Shown here one piece after another: positions 9,179 through 17,932 of a DNA stretch of 64,000 nt. How positions within the stretch are numbered: position 1 is the stretch's first letter; each line of letters starts with the position of its first letter. This DNA is from Allobosea sp. (GTDB lineage: Bacteria; Pseudomonadota; Alphaproteobacteria; Rhizobiales; Beijerinckiaceae): contig NZ_JAFKFW010000030.1 in NCBI RefSeq assembly GCF_017308015.1, positions 1 to 64,000 on the forward strand. Reading direction: 5' to 3'. The position numbers and the translations under genes were made by a program. The notes under the pieces are model-generated. The model was given only the letters and a program-made list of their open reading frames with translations. It did no database searches and was not told the DNA's origin.

Positions 9179-10048
9179 ATGATCACGCAGACGATTGTAA
9201 ACGGGCTGTTGCTTGGAGGGCTGTTCGGCATCGCGTCGATCGGCTTTTCAATCGTCTGGGGCGTGATGGGGGTGATCAATCTGGCGCATACTGCCTTTAT
9301 AACGGTGGGCGCCTACATCGCATTCTCGCTGTTCAGCACCTTCGGCATCGATCCTCTTCTATCGATACCCATATCGATCATCGCGCTGTTCATCCTGGGC
9401 TACGGAATCCAGACGCTCATCATCAATCGTGCGACGCAAACCAATCTGCTGCTGTCCTTCGTGGTTACGTTCGGCATCGATCTGATCATCATCAATGTCG
9501 TCATCCTGCTTTTCACGACCGATTTTTTTTCCGTTCGGCCGAGTTACAGCGGAGCTTCCTTTGAGATTGGTGGCGTCGTGATCCCGGTGGTCCGGGTCAT
9601 CGTATTCGCGCTGGCGTTCCTTCTCGGCCTCGGCTGCTATCTCCTGCTCAATCGGACCCGCCTCGGTCAGGCGATCATGGCTACCGCGCTCGATCGTGAC
9701 ATCGTGCGAACGATGGGGGTCAACCCGCGCCGAATCTACGCGATAGCCGCTGGGCTTGGAGCGGCTCTTGCCGGCGCCGCCGGCAATCTGGCCGCGATCA
9801 TCTACCCCGTATCGCCCTTCATCGGCCTCAAATTCATCGGCGCGGCATTCGTCGTGACCGTGCTCGGCGGCATAGGGAGCGTCGAGGGCTGCATCATCGC
9901 CGGCCTGCTCTACGGATTGATCCAGGCCTTGTCGGCCTCCGTCTTCGGCGTGGAGACGCAAGAGATATCCGCCTTCTTGATCTTCATCCTTATTCTGTTG
10001 CTGCGCCCCCAGGGGTTATTCGGCAAGCGCTTCTTCGGCGAGCATTGA
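9179..10048 (+). CDS. livH: Branched-chain amino acid-type ABC transporter permease (LivH)
   Basis: 289-residue inner-membrane permease of the LivH family. The characteristic opening GLLLGGLFGIASIGFSIVWG and the segments GVINLAHTAFITVGAY and AVVTVLGGIGS-type (here VTVLGGIGSVEG) are visible, with about eight hydrophobic helices. Start: ATG at 9179 with AGGGGAG upstream, preferred over the TTG at 9116 because homologues begin at MITQTIVNG. First gene of a five-gene import operon (permease, permease, ATPase, ATPase, binding protein). LivH systems also carry amides, urea and aromatic acids, so the substrate is open. Confidence 0.9.
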   Translation: MITQTIVNGLLLGGLFGIASIGFSIVWGVMGVINLAHTAFITVGAYIAFSLFSTFGIDPLLSIPISIIALFILGYGIQTLIINRATQTNLLLSFVVTFGIDLIIINVVILLFTTDFFSVRPSYSGASFEIGGVVIPVVRVIVFALAFLLGLGCYLLLNRTRLGQAIMATALDRDIVRTMGVNPRRIYAIAAGLGAALAGAAGNLAAIIYPVSPFIGLKFIGAAFVVTVLGGIGSVEGCIIAGLLYGLIQALSASVFGVETQEISAFLIFILILLLRPQGLFGKRFFGEH

Positions 10049-10995
10049 TGATGATTACCCGGACCCACCTCGCGCTGCTCGGGCTGGTCGCGCTCACGCT
10101 CGCCGCCATGGCTCTGCCCTTTCTGCTCGATGGCTACTGGTTGCGGCTGGCAACGACGATCGCGATGTTTGCGATCGTTACCTGCGGCCTGAACGTCATC
10201 GTCGGTTTCGCGGGCTACCACGCCTTCGGCAACACGGTCTTCTTCGGCTGCGGTGCCTATGCGCTTTCGATCGCCATGAATGCCGGCTGGTCGTTCTCGG
10301 CAAGCCTGCCTCTGGCTCTGCTGGCCCCGATGCTGCTGGCCGGCCTGCTGGGCTGGCCGCTTCTGCGTCTCAAGGGGCATTACTTCGCCATCGCGACGGT
10401 GGCGCTCAACCTCGCCTTCGCCGAACTCGTCACCCAGGCGGGCGGCTTCACCGGCGGCGCCAACGGCATCGCGCTGCCATTGTCGGATCTCGCTCCGCAG
10501 ATCGCCTATCGACGCATCTACTGGATGATGGTTGCAGTGCTGGCTGTCTGCATCGCAGTAACCTGGTGGCTGAGCCGCCATTGGCTCGGCACCGCGCTGC
10601 GCGCCCTCAAGGACAATGAGAGCGGTGCGGAAGTGATGGGGATCGATACGGTCTCCGCCAAAATTCTCGCCTGGATGATCAGCGCGGCAATGACCGGGCT
10701 GGCTGGTGGCATCTGGGCCTACTGGATCACCTTCATCGAGCCGTCCAGTGCATTCGACCCGCTGATCGGAGTCAAAGCTTATATCATGATGCTGATCGGC
10801 GGGATGGGGACGATAGCCGGGCCGCTGATCGGCGCCCTTCTCCTCGAACTGTTCGGCGCCCTGATCTGGGCCCAGTTCCTCGACCTTCACCGCCTGCTGC
10901 TGGGATGCCTCATCGTTGCCACGGCCCTGGCGCTTCCGGGGGGGATCGTGCCCCTGGTCCGGCGGGCACTGCGTCCGGCGAGGCCAGCACGATGA
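10048..10995 (+). CDS. livM: Branched-chain amino acid-type ABC transporter permease (LivM)
   Basis: 315-residue second permease of the importer. It carries the LivM hallmarks GLNVIVGFAGYHAFGN, GWPLLRLKGHYFAIATVAL and LGTALRALKDNESGAEVMGI (cytoplasmic EAA-like loop), then GGMGTIAGPLIGALLLE. The start overlaps the livH stop (TGATG), so the two are translationally coupled. A TTG three bases earlier and a second ATG three bases later are alternatives. Confidence 0.9.
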   Translation: MMITRTHLALLGLVALTLAAMALPFLLDGYWLRLATTIAMFAIVTCGLNVIVGFAGYHAFGNTVFFGCGAYALSIAMNAGWSFSASLPLALLAPMLLAGLLGWPLLRLKGHYFAIATVALNLAFAELVTQAGGFTGGANGIALPLSDLAPQIAYRRIYWMMVAVLAVCIAVTWWLSRHWLGTALRALKDNESGAEVMGIDTVSAKILAWMISAAMTGLAGGIWAYWITFIEPSSAFDPLIGVKAYIMMLIGGMGTIAGPLIGALLLELFGALIWAQFLDLHRLLLGCLIVATALALPGGIVPLVRRALRPARPAR

Positions 10996-11759
10996 CCGAC
11001 GTCCTCACCATCGACAACGTCTCGGTCAACTTCGGTGGCGTCAAGGCGCTGAGCGATGTCAGCTTCGGTTTGCGTCCCGCCGAGGTGCTCGGCCTGATCG
11101 GCCCTAACGGGGCAGGCAAGACGACGTTGCTGAACACGATTTCCGGGATCGCCCCGCTGGCCGGTGGCGATGTCAGGGCTGATGGCGTTTCGCTGGCTGG
11201 AATGCGGCCGTTCCGCATTACGCGGCGCGGAATCGCGCGGACTTTCCAGATTGTCAGGCCCTTCGCTCATCTGACCGTCGCCGAGAACGCGGCGGTAGGC
11301 GCCACTTTCGCCTCGCATGCGCGGCCCTCGCGCGAGGAGGCCGTGGCGCGAGCGTTCGAAGCTCTCGCGCAGGTCGGATTGACAGCGAAGGCGGACGCGC
11401 TTCCGCATCAGCTCACCTTGTCGGAGCGCAAACGCCTCGAACTGGCCCGGGCGCTGGCCATGAAGCCACGCATCCTGCTTCTCGACGAGGTCATGGCCGG
11501 CCTCAACCTTGCCGAGGTTGAGCCGATCATCGAACTGGTCAGAGGTCTCGCGCGCTCCGGTCTCTCCATCATTCTCGTCGAGCACGTCATGAAGGCCGTT
11601 ATGTCGACCTGCGACCGGATCGTGGTGCTCCAGTTCGGGCGCAAGATCGCGGAGGGAACGCCTGAGCAGATCGCGAGCGACCGCAACGTGATCGAGGCCT
11701 ATCTGGGGCAGCGTTTCGCAGAACGGCGGGCCCGCGAAGCAGCGGGGCGCACGGCATGA
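10992..11759 (+). CDS. livG: Branched-chain amino acid-type ABC transporter ATPase (LivG)
   Basis: 255-residue cytoplasmic ATPase. Walker A GPNGAGKTTLLN (about residues 37-48), signature LTLSERKRLELARALA in place of LSGGQ, Walker B ILLLDEVMAGLN, and switch histidine in ILVEHVM. A degenerate signature of this form is common in LivG relatives. Start at ATG 10992 in an ATGA overlap with livM. It pairs with LivF to power the LivHM channel. Confidence 0.9.
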   Translation: MTDVLTIDNVSVNFGGVKALSDVSFGLRPAEVLGLIGPNGAGKTTLLNTISGIAPLAGGDVRADGVSLAGMRPFRITRRGIARTFQIVRPFAHLTVAENAAVGATFASHARPSREEAVARAFEALAQVGLTAKADALPHQLTLSERKRLELARALAMKPRILLLDEVMAGLNLAEVEPIIELVRGLARSGLSIILVEHVMKAVMSTCDRIVVLQFGRKIAEGTPEQIASDRNVIEAYLGQRFAERRAREAAGRTA

Positions 11760-12466
11760 CGATCGAAATCAAGGGCCTCACCGTTCACTACGGCGACAGT
11801 CAGGTGCTGGACCGTATCGACCTCGTTCTGCCCGACCGCGGCATGACGGCGCTCATCGGCGCCAACGGCGCTGGAAAGACGACGTTGCTGCGCACGCTCA
11901 TGGGCCTGGTGAGGCCGACAGCCGGCGAGATCATCGTGGATGGCCGCCGGATGACCGGGCTCGACGCCGAGCAGAGGCCCGCGCTGGGTCTGGCGATGGT
12001 GCCGGAAGGCCGGCGCCTGTTCCAGGGGCTGAGCGTCCACGAGAACCTGCGCATGGGTGCCTTCGCGCGCCGCGACACGGTGCAGATCGCCCGCGATTTC
12101 GAGCGCATCTACGACCAGTTTCCCGCGCTCGTGCCGCTAAGGCGGCAGTTGGCAGGAACATTGTCGGGCGGCCAGCAGCAGATGTGCGCGGTCGGCAGGG
12201 CGCTGATGGCGCGTCCGCGCTATCTGCTCGTCGATGAAATGTCGCTCGGCCTGTCGCCGGTGGTCACCGAGGATCTGGCGCGCACGCTGTCGCGCATCCA
12301 GGAGACGGACGGAACCAGCATCCTCGTGGTTGAGCAGGACGTCGAACTCGCTCTGGACATCACGAACTTTGGCTACGTGATGGAAACGTCCCGCATCGTG
12401 CTGAGCGGTCCGTCGGACACGCTGCGCGCGAATCCGAAGATCAGAGAAGCCTATCTCGGCTTGTGA
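11756..12466 (+). CDS. livF: Branched-chain amino acid-type ABC transporter ATPase (LivF)
   Basis: 236-residue second ATPase. Walker A GANGAGKTTLLRTLMG, signature LSGGQQQMCAVGRALM, Walker B YLLVDEMSLGLSP, switch in ILVVEQDV. The PEGRRLF motif typical of LivF is present (VPEGRRLFQGLSVHENL). ATGA overlap with livG. Confidence 0.9.
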   Translation: MTIEIKGLTVHYGDSQVLDRIDLVLPDRGMTALIGANGAGKTTLLRTLMGLVRPTAGEIIVDGRRMTGLDAEQRPALGLAMVPEGRRLFQGLSVHENLRMGAFARRDTVQIARDFERIYDQFPALVPLRRQLAGTLSGGQQQMCAVGRALMARPRYLLVDEMSLGLSPVVTEDLARTLSRIQETDGTSILVVEQDVELALDITNFGYVMETSRIVLSGPSDTLRANPKIREAYLGL

Positions 12467-12498
12467 CGACGAGATCAATCAAGAAAGGGGATGGAAAG

Positions 12499-13734
12499 AT
12501 GACGCTGACCCAGCAAAACGGCCAGGGCTTCCTGTCGCGACTGCGCAGCCTCGGCCTTGCCGGCCTGGCGCTGTTCGGCCTGGCCGGAACGGCCATGGGC
12601 CAAGATACCATCAAGATCGGCGCCGCCGTCAGCCTGACTGGTAACTTGGCGCGCGAGGGGGTTCTGCTGCGTGATGGCTATGCCTTCTGGCAAGACGCGC
12701 TCAATGCCGCCGGGGGGCTGAAGGTCGGCGACAAGACCTACAAGGTCGAGGTCGTCTACTACGATGACGAAAGCCGGCCGCAGACCTCGGCCCAATTGAC
12801 CGAGAAGCTGATTAGCCAGGACAAGGTCAACTTCATCTTCGGCCCCTATTCGTCCGGCATTGCGCTCGCGACCGCCTCGATCAGCGAGCGCTACAAGGTC
12901 GTGACGATCGCGCCAATGGCGACCGCCGACAACCTGTTCGCCCGGGGCTTCAAGTATCTCTTCACGAATTCGCCCCTCAGCGGAATGACGGCGATCCCGC
13001 TCATCGACGTGCTCGATACGGTCTCCCCGAAGCCCCAGACCGTGGCGATCGTCGGGATGGATGATCTCTTTCCGAACATCTTCGTGGAGGCTCTCAAGAA
13101 GCGGGCCGAGGACAAGGGCTTTAAAGTCGTCTACGTCGGCAAGTATCCCAAGGGCGCTGCCGACCTCTCCGCCGTCGTCACCGCCCTCAAGGCGGCCAAT
13201 CCCGACGTGGTGATGACGAGCGGCTTCGTGCAGGACTCGATCCTGCTGATCCGCCAGATGCACGAACTGCGCTTCGAGCCGAAACTGGTCGGCAGCGCCT
13301 TTGTGCTGAATGTGCCGGAAGTTCGCTCCGTGCTGGGTCCGCAGGCCGAAGGCCTGGTCGGCGTTCTCTACTGGGATCCGAGCATGACCTTCACCGGCCC
13401 GCTCGTCTCTTCGTCCGCCGATTATGCCAAGGCCTTCCGCGAGAAGTTCGGACGGGATCCGAACCACACCTCTGCCAGCGCCACGGCTGCCGGCATCGTT
13501 CTGCAGCAGGCTGTTCAGAACGCTGGTTCTCTCGACAACGAGGCCGTCCGCGACGCTTTGCGCAATCTCAAGATGGAGACCTTCTTCGGCCCGGTGCAAT
13601 TCGACCAGCGCGGCGCCAACGTCCTCGGACCCTCGCTCGTCATCCAGGTGAAGAACGGAACGCCTGTCATCGTCTATCCGAAGGGCGCCGCCGCTACCGC
13701 CGATATCACCTACCCGCGCGCTGCAGCGCGTTGA
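12499..13734 (+). CDS. Periplasmic binding protein of the LivK/leucine-binding family
   Basis: 411-residue type I periplasmic binding protein. Signal peptide: basic-hydrophobic N-terminus with cleavage likely after AGTAMG, giving mature QDTIKIGAAVSLTG. The family-typical opening GxxxxLTG and the YDDESRPQTSAQLTEKLI segment are clear. Start: ATG at 12499 with GGAAAG immediately upstream; an in-frame ATG at 12463-12465 region would add a poor leader. It lies last in the liv operon, where many liv operons place it first. Ligand unknown; the RidA and molybdenum-hydroxylase genes just downstream hint at a nitrogen compound. Confidence 0.88.
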   Translation: MTLTQQNGQGFLSRLRSLGLAGLALFGLAGTAMGQDTIKIGAAVSLTGNLAREGVLLRDGYAFWQDALNAAGGLKVGDKTYKVEVVYYDDESRPQTSAQLTEKLISQDKVNFIFGPYSSGIALATASISERYKVVTIAPMATADNLFARGFKYLFTNSPLSGMTAIPLIDVLDTVSPKPQTVAIVGMDDLFPNIFVEALKKRAEDKGFKVVYVGKYPKGAADLSAVVTALKAANPDVVMTSGFVQDSILLIRQMHELRFEPKLVGSAFVLNVPEVRSVLGPQAEGLVGVLYWDPSMTFTGPLVSSSADYAKAFREKFGRDPNHTSASATAAGIVLQQAVQNAGSLDNEAVRDALRNLKMETFFGPVQFDQRGANVLGPSLVIQVKNGTPVIVYPKGAAATADITYPRAAAR

Positions 13735-13766
13735 ACCTGCCTCTCTTGGATCAAGGAACCCACTTT

Positions 13767-14129
13767 ATGACCATTCAGCGTATCGGATTGCGGCCGGAAA
13801 AGAGCCCACTCTACAACAAGGCGGTGATCCACGGCGGAGTCGCGTATCTGGCCGGGCAGGTGGCGGTGAACCCTGCCCCGACCGCCGCCGAGCAGACCCG
13901 GCAGATTCTCGCGCAGATCGACGATTACCTGTCGCAATGCGGAACGGACAAGTCGCGCCTGCTGACCGCAACCGTGCTGTTCGCGGATATGCGAGACTAC
14001 GCGGCGGTCAACGAGGTCTGGGACGCATGGGTCGTGCCGGGGTCTATCCCCACGCGAACGGCCTTCGAAGCGAAGCTGGTGACGCAACACAACCTGGTTG
14101 CGATCCAGGTATCGGCTGCGATGCCTTGA
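13767..14129 (+). CDS. RidA-family (YjgF/YER057c/UK114) protein
   Basis: 120-residue small cytoplasmic protein of the Rid family, trimeric enamine/imine deaminases or related hydrolases. Visible features: GVAYLAGQVA at the N-terminal sheet, EQTRQILAQIDDYL helix, and IPTRTAFEAKL with the conserved arginine R97 that binds the substrate carboxylate in active Rid proteins. Start: ATG 13767 with AAGGA upstream. It lies 32 bases after the liv binding-protein gene and 25 before the molybdenum subunit, so it is probably in the same transcript. In catabolic operons Rid proteins often remove reactive intermediates of nitrogen compounds; that role here is inference. Confidence 0.85.
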   Translation: MTIQRIGLRPEKSPLYNKAVIHGGVAYLAGQVAVNPAPTAAEQTRQILAQIDDYLSQCGTDKSRLLTATVLFADMRDYAAVNEVWDAWVVPGSIPTRTAFEAKLVTQHNLVAIQVSAAMP

Positions 14130-14154
14130 CCAGCGTCGCGGCGAGATCAGGTCG

Positions 14155-16503
14155 ATGAAGTTCGGAGCCGGCCAACACCTGCTTCGTCGTGAGGACGACC
14201 GGCTCGTCAGGGGAGCGGGGTGCTTCGTCGCCGATATCCATGCGGAAGGCGCGCTGCATCTCGTCCTGCTCCGCTCCCCTCATGCGCATGCGCGGATTCG
14301 CAGCATCGATGTGACAGCAGCGGCCACCTGTCCCGGGGTGGTCGCAGCGATCACCGGCGCCGATCTCGCTGCCGAAGGAATAGGTGCGCTGCCCGGCATT
14401 CGACGATACGAAGCACCCGGCGGCGGTCCCATGCTGGCTCCCCCGCGTCACCTCCTCGCAATCGATTCTGTCCGCCATGTCGGCGAGCCGGTCGTGGCGA
14501 TCGTCGCCCGCACCCAGTCGGAGGCCGACCACGCGCTCGAAGCCGTAGCGATCGATTTCGAGGAGCTGGACGCGGTATCGGGCATCGAGCCGGCCATGCG
14601 GGGAGACGCCCCTCTCGTCTGGCCCGCCGCGGGCTCAAACGTCGTCGCCGTTGCCCGCTTCGGCGACCGCGATGCGACGGCTCGTGCCATCGATCGCGCG
14701 GCCCATCAGGTCGAACTCTCCCTGGTCAACCAGCGCCTCTATGCAGCGCCGTTGGAGCCGCGCGGCGCGCTGGCCGTGCCCGATCTCGCCACGGGGCGGG
14801 TCACTCTATTCGCAGCGACCCAGAACCCGGCTGTCGTCCGCGATCACCTGGCCGAACACGTGCTGAACTGGCCGCCCGAGCGTCTTCGGATCATCGTTCC
14901 GGACATCGGTGGCGGTTTCGGCATGAAGGGTTATCTGTATCCGGAAGATGCGCTCGCCACATATTGCGCGGCGCGGCTTGGGCAGCCCGTTCGATGGATT
15001 GCAACGCGCGGCGAAGATTTCCTGTCGTCCACGCATGCCCGCGATCAGCAGGCGACCGCCACCCTGGCCTTCGACGAGCAATTGCGGGCAACGGCCCTGC
15101 GCATCCGGAGCTTTGGCAATCTCGGGGCCTATCCGGCACCTTCCGGCCCTTTGGTCGCACTCATGTTGGGCGCGAAGGTCGCGACGAGCGTCTACGACAT
15201 CCGGCACGTCGATATCGAAGCCAGCGGCGTGCTCACCAACACACAGGCGACGGCCCCCTACAGAGGGGCCGGTCGGCCGGAGGCCATTTTTCTCATCGAG
15301 CGATTGTTCGACGAAGCCGCTGCGATCCTTGGGCGCGATCCAGCCTCGCTACGGCGCCGCAGCCTCGTTCGCGCCAGCCAGATACCTTACCGCACGGCGC
15401 TCGGAGAGGTCTATGATTCCGGCAATTTCCCCGCTCTGTTGCAGCGCGCGCTTCAGGAAGCCGACTGGAAAGGCTTTGCACGTCGCCGCCGCGGGAGCCG
15501 GAAGAAGGGGCTGCTTCGCGGCCGCGGATTGTCGATGTTCGCCGAGTGGACGGGCGGCAATGCGTTTTCCGAGACGGTTCGGGTCTCTGTCAGGGCCGAT
15601 GGCGTCATCATGGTCGACTCGGCGACGGTTGCGATGGGGCAGGGATTGGAAACCAGCTTCGTCCAGATGATCGCTTCAGTTTTTGGGGTCGATCATGACC
15701 GGATCGTCGTCACGCTCGGGGATACCGACAAGGCACGCGGTTTTGGCAGCTTCGGCTCGCGCTCGCTCTTCGTGGGCGGCAGTGCCGTCGTGCTGGGGGC
15801 ACGCGCAGCACTCGACCTGTGCCACCGGCATGCGGCTGACCATTTCGAAGCAGACCTTGGCGACCTGTCCTATGAGGGCGGCATTTTCCGGATCGTCGGG
15901 ACAGATCGCAGCATCTCGCTGTCCCAGCTTGCAGAATCCGCCGATGAGGGTCGGATAGATCTCGTTTTCGAGAACACCGTCGCGGGCGGAAGCTGGCCGA
16001 ATGGCGCTCATATCTGCGAGATTGAGGTCGATCCGGATACCGGCCAAGCGAAGATAGATCGCTACACTTGCGTCGACGATGTCGGCACCGTCGTTAACCC
16101 GGCGATTGTCGAAGGGCAGATCCAGGGCGGACTCGCGCAGGGAATCGGGCAGGCGCTGCTGGAGGGTGTGGTCTACGAAGAGGGTTCGGGGCAACTGCTG
16201 ACGGCGTCGTTCCAGGACTATGCTGCGCCGCGCGCTGACGATCTGCCGAGCTTCGCCACTGTGGTCGATGAGCGCTGGCCGTGCAGAACCAACCCGCTTG
16301 GCAGCAAAGGAGCCGGAGAATCCGGCACTGTGGGAGCCCCACCGGCAGTGATGGCAGCTCTCCTCGATGCATTACGCCCTCTTGGCGTTACCGATTTGGC
16401 CATGCCGGCGACGCCGCAACGTATCTGGCAGGCGATCCGAAGCGTCCAGATCGACGCCGATGCCGGTGTGAGCGGGCGCGGCATCGCCGCACCGGAGCGC
16501 TGA
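14155..16503 (+). CDS. Xanthine dehydrogenase-family molybdopterin-binding (large) subunit, orphan
   Basis: 782-residue molybdenum-cytosine-dinucleotide-type catalytic subunit (CoxL/CutL/XdhB superfamily) for hydroxylation of an aldehyde or N-heterocycle. Motifs: DIGGGFGMKGYLYPEDA (about 250-266), APYRGAGRPEA (about 367-377; lacks the CODH-type active-site Cys loop), MGQGLETSF, and GSKGAGESGTVGAPPA with the proposed catalytic glutamate E722. Start: ATG 14155, since family proteins begin near FGAGQHLLRREDDRLVRG. Neither a 2Fe-2S small subunit nor an FAD subunit is encoded nearby, although most family members need both. The XdhC-like gene at 3595-4488 could mature it. Possible relatives are isoquinoline, nicotinate or aldehyde oxidoreductases. 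Confidence 0.88.
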   Translation: MKFGAGQHLLRREDDRLVRGAGCFVADIHAEGALHLVLLRSPHAHARIRSIDVTAAATCPGVVAAITGADLAAEGIGALPGIRRYEAPGGGPMLAPPRHLLAIDSVRHVGEPVVAIVARTQSEADHALEAVAIDFEELDAVSGIEPAMRGDAPLVWPAAGSNVVAVARFGDRDATARAIDRAAHQVELSLVNQRLYAAPLEPRGALAVPDLATGRVTLFAATQNPAVVRDHLAEHVLNWPPERLRIIVPDIGGGFGMKGYLYPEDALATYCAARLGQPVRWIATRGEDFLSSTHARDQQATATLAFDEQLRATALRIRSFGNLGAYPAPSGPLVALMLGAKVATSVYDIRHVDIEASGVLTNTQATAPYRGAGRPEAIFLIERLFDEAAAILGRDPASLRRRSLVRASQIPYRTALGEVYDSGNFPALLQRALQEADWKGFARRRRGSRKKGLLRGRGLSMFAEWTGGNAFSETVRVSVRADGVIMVDSATVAMGQGLETSFVQMIASVFGVDHDRIVVTLGDTDKARGFGSFGSRSLFVGGSAVVLGARAALDLCHRHAADHFEADLGDLSYEGGIFRIVGTDRSISLSQLAESADEGRIDLVFENTVAGGSWPNGAHICEIEVDPDTGQAKIDRYTCVDDVGTVVNPAIVEGQIQGGLAQGIGQALLEGVVYEEGSGQLLTASFQDYAAPRADDLPSFATVVDERWPCRTNPLGSKGAGESGTVGAPPAVMAALLDALRPLGVTDLAMPATPQRIWQAIRSVQIDADAGVSGRGIAAPER

Positions 16504-16580
16504 CATCCAAGGCTGCTCGACAAGCACAGGCGCTGTCGATGCGGATAATCGTCTTCGCGTACGATCGGCAGCCGGACGGC

Positions 16581-17513
16581 TTACGCCGGTCGGGCCGAAG
16601 CCTCGGTAGCGCCGTTGCTCCATTTTCCGATCTCCTCGACGAGCCAGGACCGGAATGTATCGACGGCCGCCGACATCGGCGCCGAGCCGGAATAAGCCAG
16701 ATAGTAATCGTGCGAAAGCTTGGGCATGTCGGGGAACAAGATCTCGATATCCCCACCTCCCTTCTCGGCGTCGACCAGAAAACGCGGCAGCAGCGCAACC
16801 CCGGCGCCTGCGGCGGCGGCCCGGGCGAGAATGCCGAACTGGTCGAAGGCGAGCCCGCGATGGCGCAGCGAACCGGTCACCTCGACGCCTGCAAGGGTGA
16901 ACCAATCGTTCCACGCGCTGAAGCGGGTCGCGAGATGCAGGAGGCGGACGTCTTTCACATCCGAGGGCTTCTCGATCCCCTGATCTCGACGAAACGCCGG
17001 GCTGCAGACGGGGAGCATTTCTTCAGTCATGAGATACTCCCCCACCGCGCCGCGCCAGGTGGGTTCGCCGTTGTGGATCGCTGCGTCGACGCCTTCGGCC
17101 CGAATGTCGAAGGGGGCGAGCCGGGTTCGGAAATTGATTGTGATGTCCGGATAGCGCGCGAGAAACCCGGGCAGGCGCGGAATCATCCAGTAGGTCGAGA
17201 ATGTCGGCACCACCGCCAGATTGATCGTCGGCGCGCCGGCCAGTGCCATGATGCGATGAGTGGTTTCGGCCAGTTCGGTAAGAATACGCCTCACATCGAT
17301 CAGGTAGTCGCGACCTTGCTGGGTGATCGTCACACGGCGCTTCGCGCGGACGAACAGGTCGAAGCCGAGAAGGGTTTCCAACTGCCGCACCGAGTGACTG
17401 ACCGCCGCTTGGGTAATGAAGAGCTCCTCCGACGCGCGCGTGAAATTGCTGTGGCGCGCAGCGCATTCAAACACGATCAACAACTGGGTGGAGGGAACCG
17501 AGCCGATCCGCAT
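16581..17513 (-). CDS. LysR-family transcriptional regulator (GcvA-like)
   Basis: 310-residue regulator. N-terminal winged helix-turn-helix: FECAARHSNFTRASEELFIT then QAAVSHSVRQLETLLG (about 15-60). C-terminal effector domain opens with INLAVVPTFSTYWMIPRL, as in the GcvA/AmpR group. Start: ATG 17513; a GTG three codons earlier is possible. Convergent with the molybdenum subunit gene, 77 bases apart. It may control the liv/RidA/molybdenum cluster, but no divergent promoter is shared, so the target is uncertain. Confidence 0.85.
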   Translation of the reverse strand: MRIGSVPSTQLLIVFECAARHSNFTRASEELFITQAAVSHSVRQLETLLGFDLFVRAKRRVTITQQGRDYLIDVRRILTELAETTHRIMALAGAPTINLAVVPTFSTYWMIPRLPGFLARYPDITINFRTRLAPFDIRAEGVDAAIHNGEPTWRGAVGEYLMTEEMLPVCSPAFRRDQGIEKPSDVKDVRLLHLATRFSAWNDWFTLAGVEVTGSLRHRGLAFDQFGILARAAAAGAGVALLPRFLVDAEKGGGDIEILFPDMPKLSHDYYLAYSGSAPMSAAVDTFRSWLVEEIGKWSNGATEASARPA

Positions 17514-17932
17514 GTAATTCACTTTGGCGCGTGAAATCTCGTAATGGAAGAGAGATCATCGGGCCGCCAGAGGATTGCCGGCGCCGCGGACCGCCCGGAT
17601 ATGTGCGTCGCGGCCGGCCTGCCGCAACCGGCGCCGCAGCTCGAGGGTTTCTCTCTGGACAATGCGGCCGGCGCCCAGCGCTCTCGATCATCCCGATTGA
17701 GCTTGACGGACGCTCTTCCCAGGTCTGCGCGAGGTTGACGGAGGAGCCGTCTCATGCAGGCGAGCGCCGTTCCTGAATGCAGGATTTGCATGCAAGGCGC
17801 TTCACTTCCCGTCCTTTGCATGGCGCGCGCGAAGGCCCCGGGGCGATAAAGTCAGCCAGAAAGCCGAGGGGAGTTTTCCTATGATCGCCTCCGTCCCGGT
17901 GGGACGTATGCTGAACGACCCCGACGCTGATC
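17514..17932. other. Intergenic region between two lysR genes
   Basis: About 420 bases with no supported gene: the short open frames on both strands have arginine/proline-rich translations typical of GC-rich non-coding frames. It contains the promoter of the 16581-17513 regulator (minus strand). I see no repeat or mobile element. Confidence 0.35.

Noticed and set aside
12475-13599. 374-codon minus-strand frame opposite the liv binding-protein gene
   Set aside because: The plus strand has a signal peptide and family motifs; the minus translation resembles nothing.
16281-17534. 417-codon plus-strand frame over the first lysR gene
   Set aside because: The minus strand encodes a complete LysR protein with a helix-turn-helix; the plus frame is a shadow.
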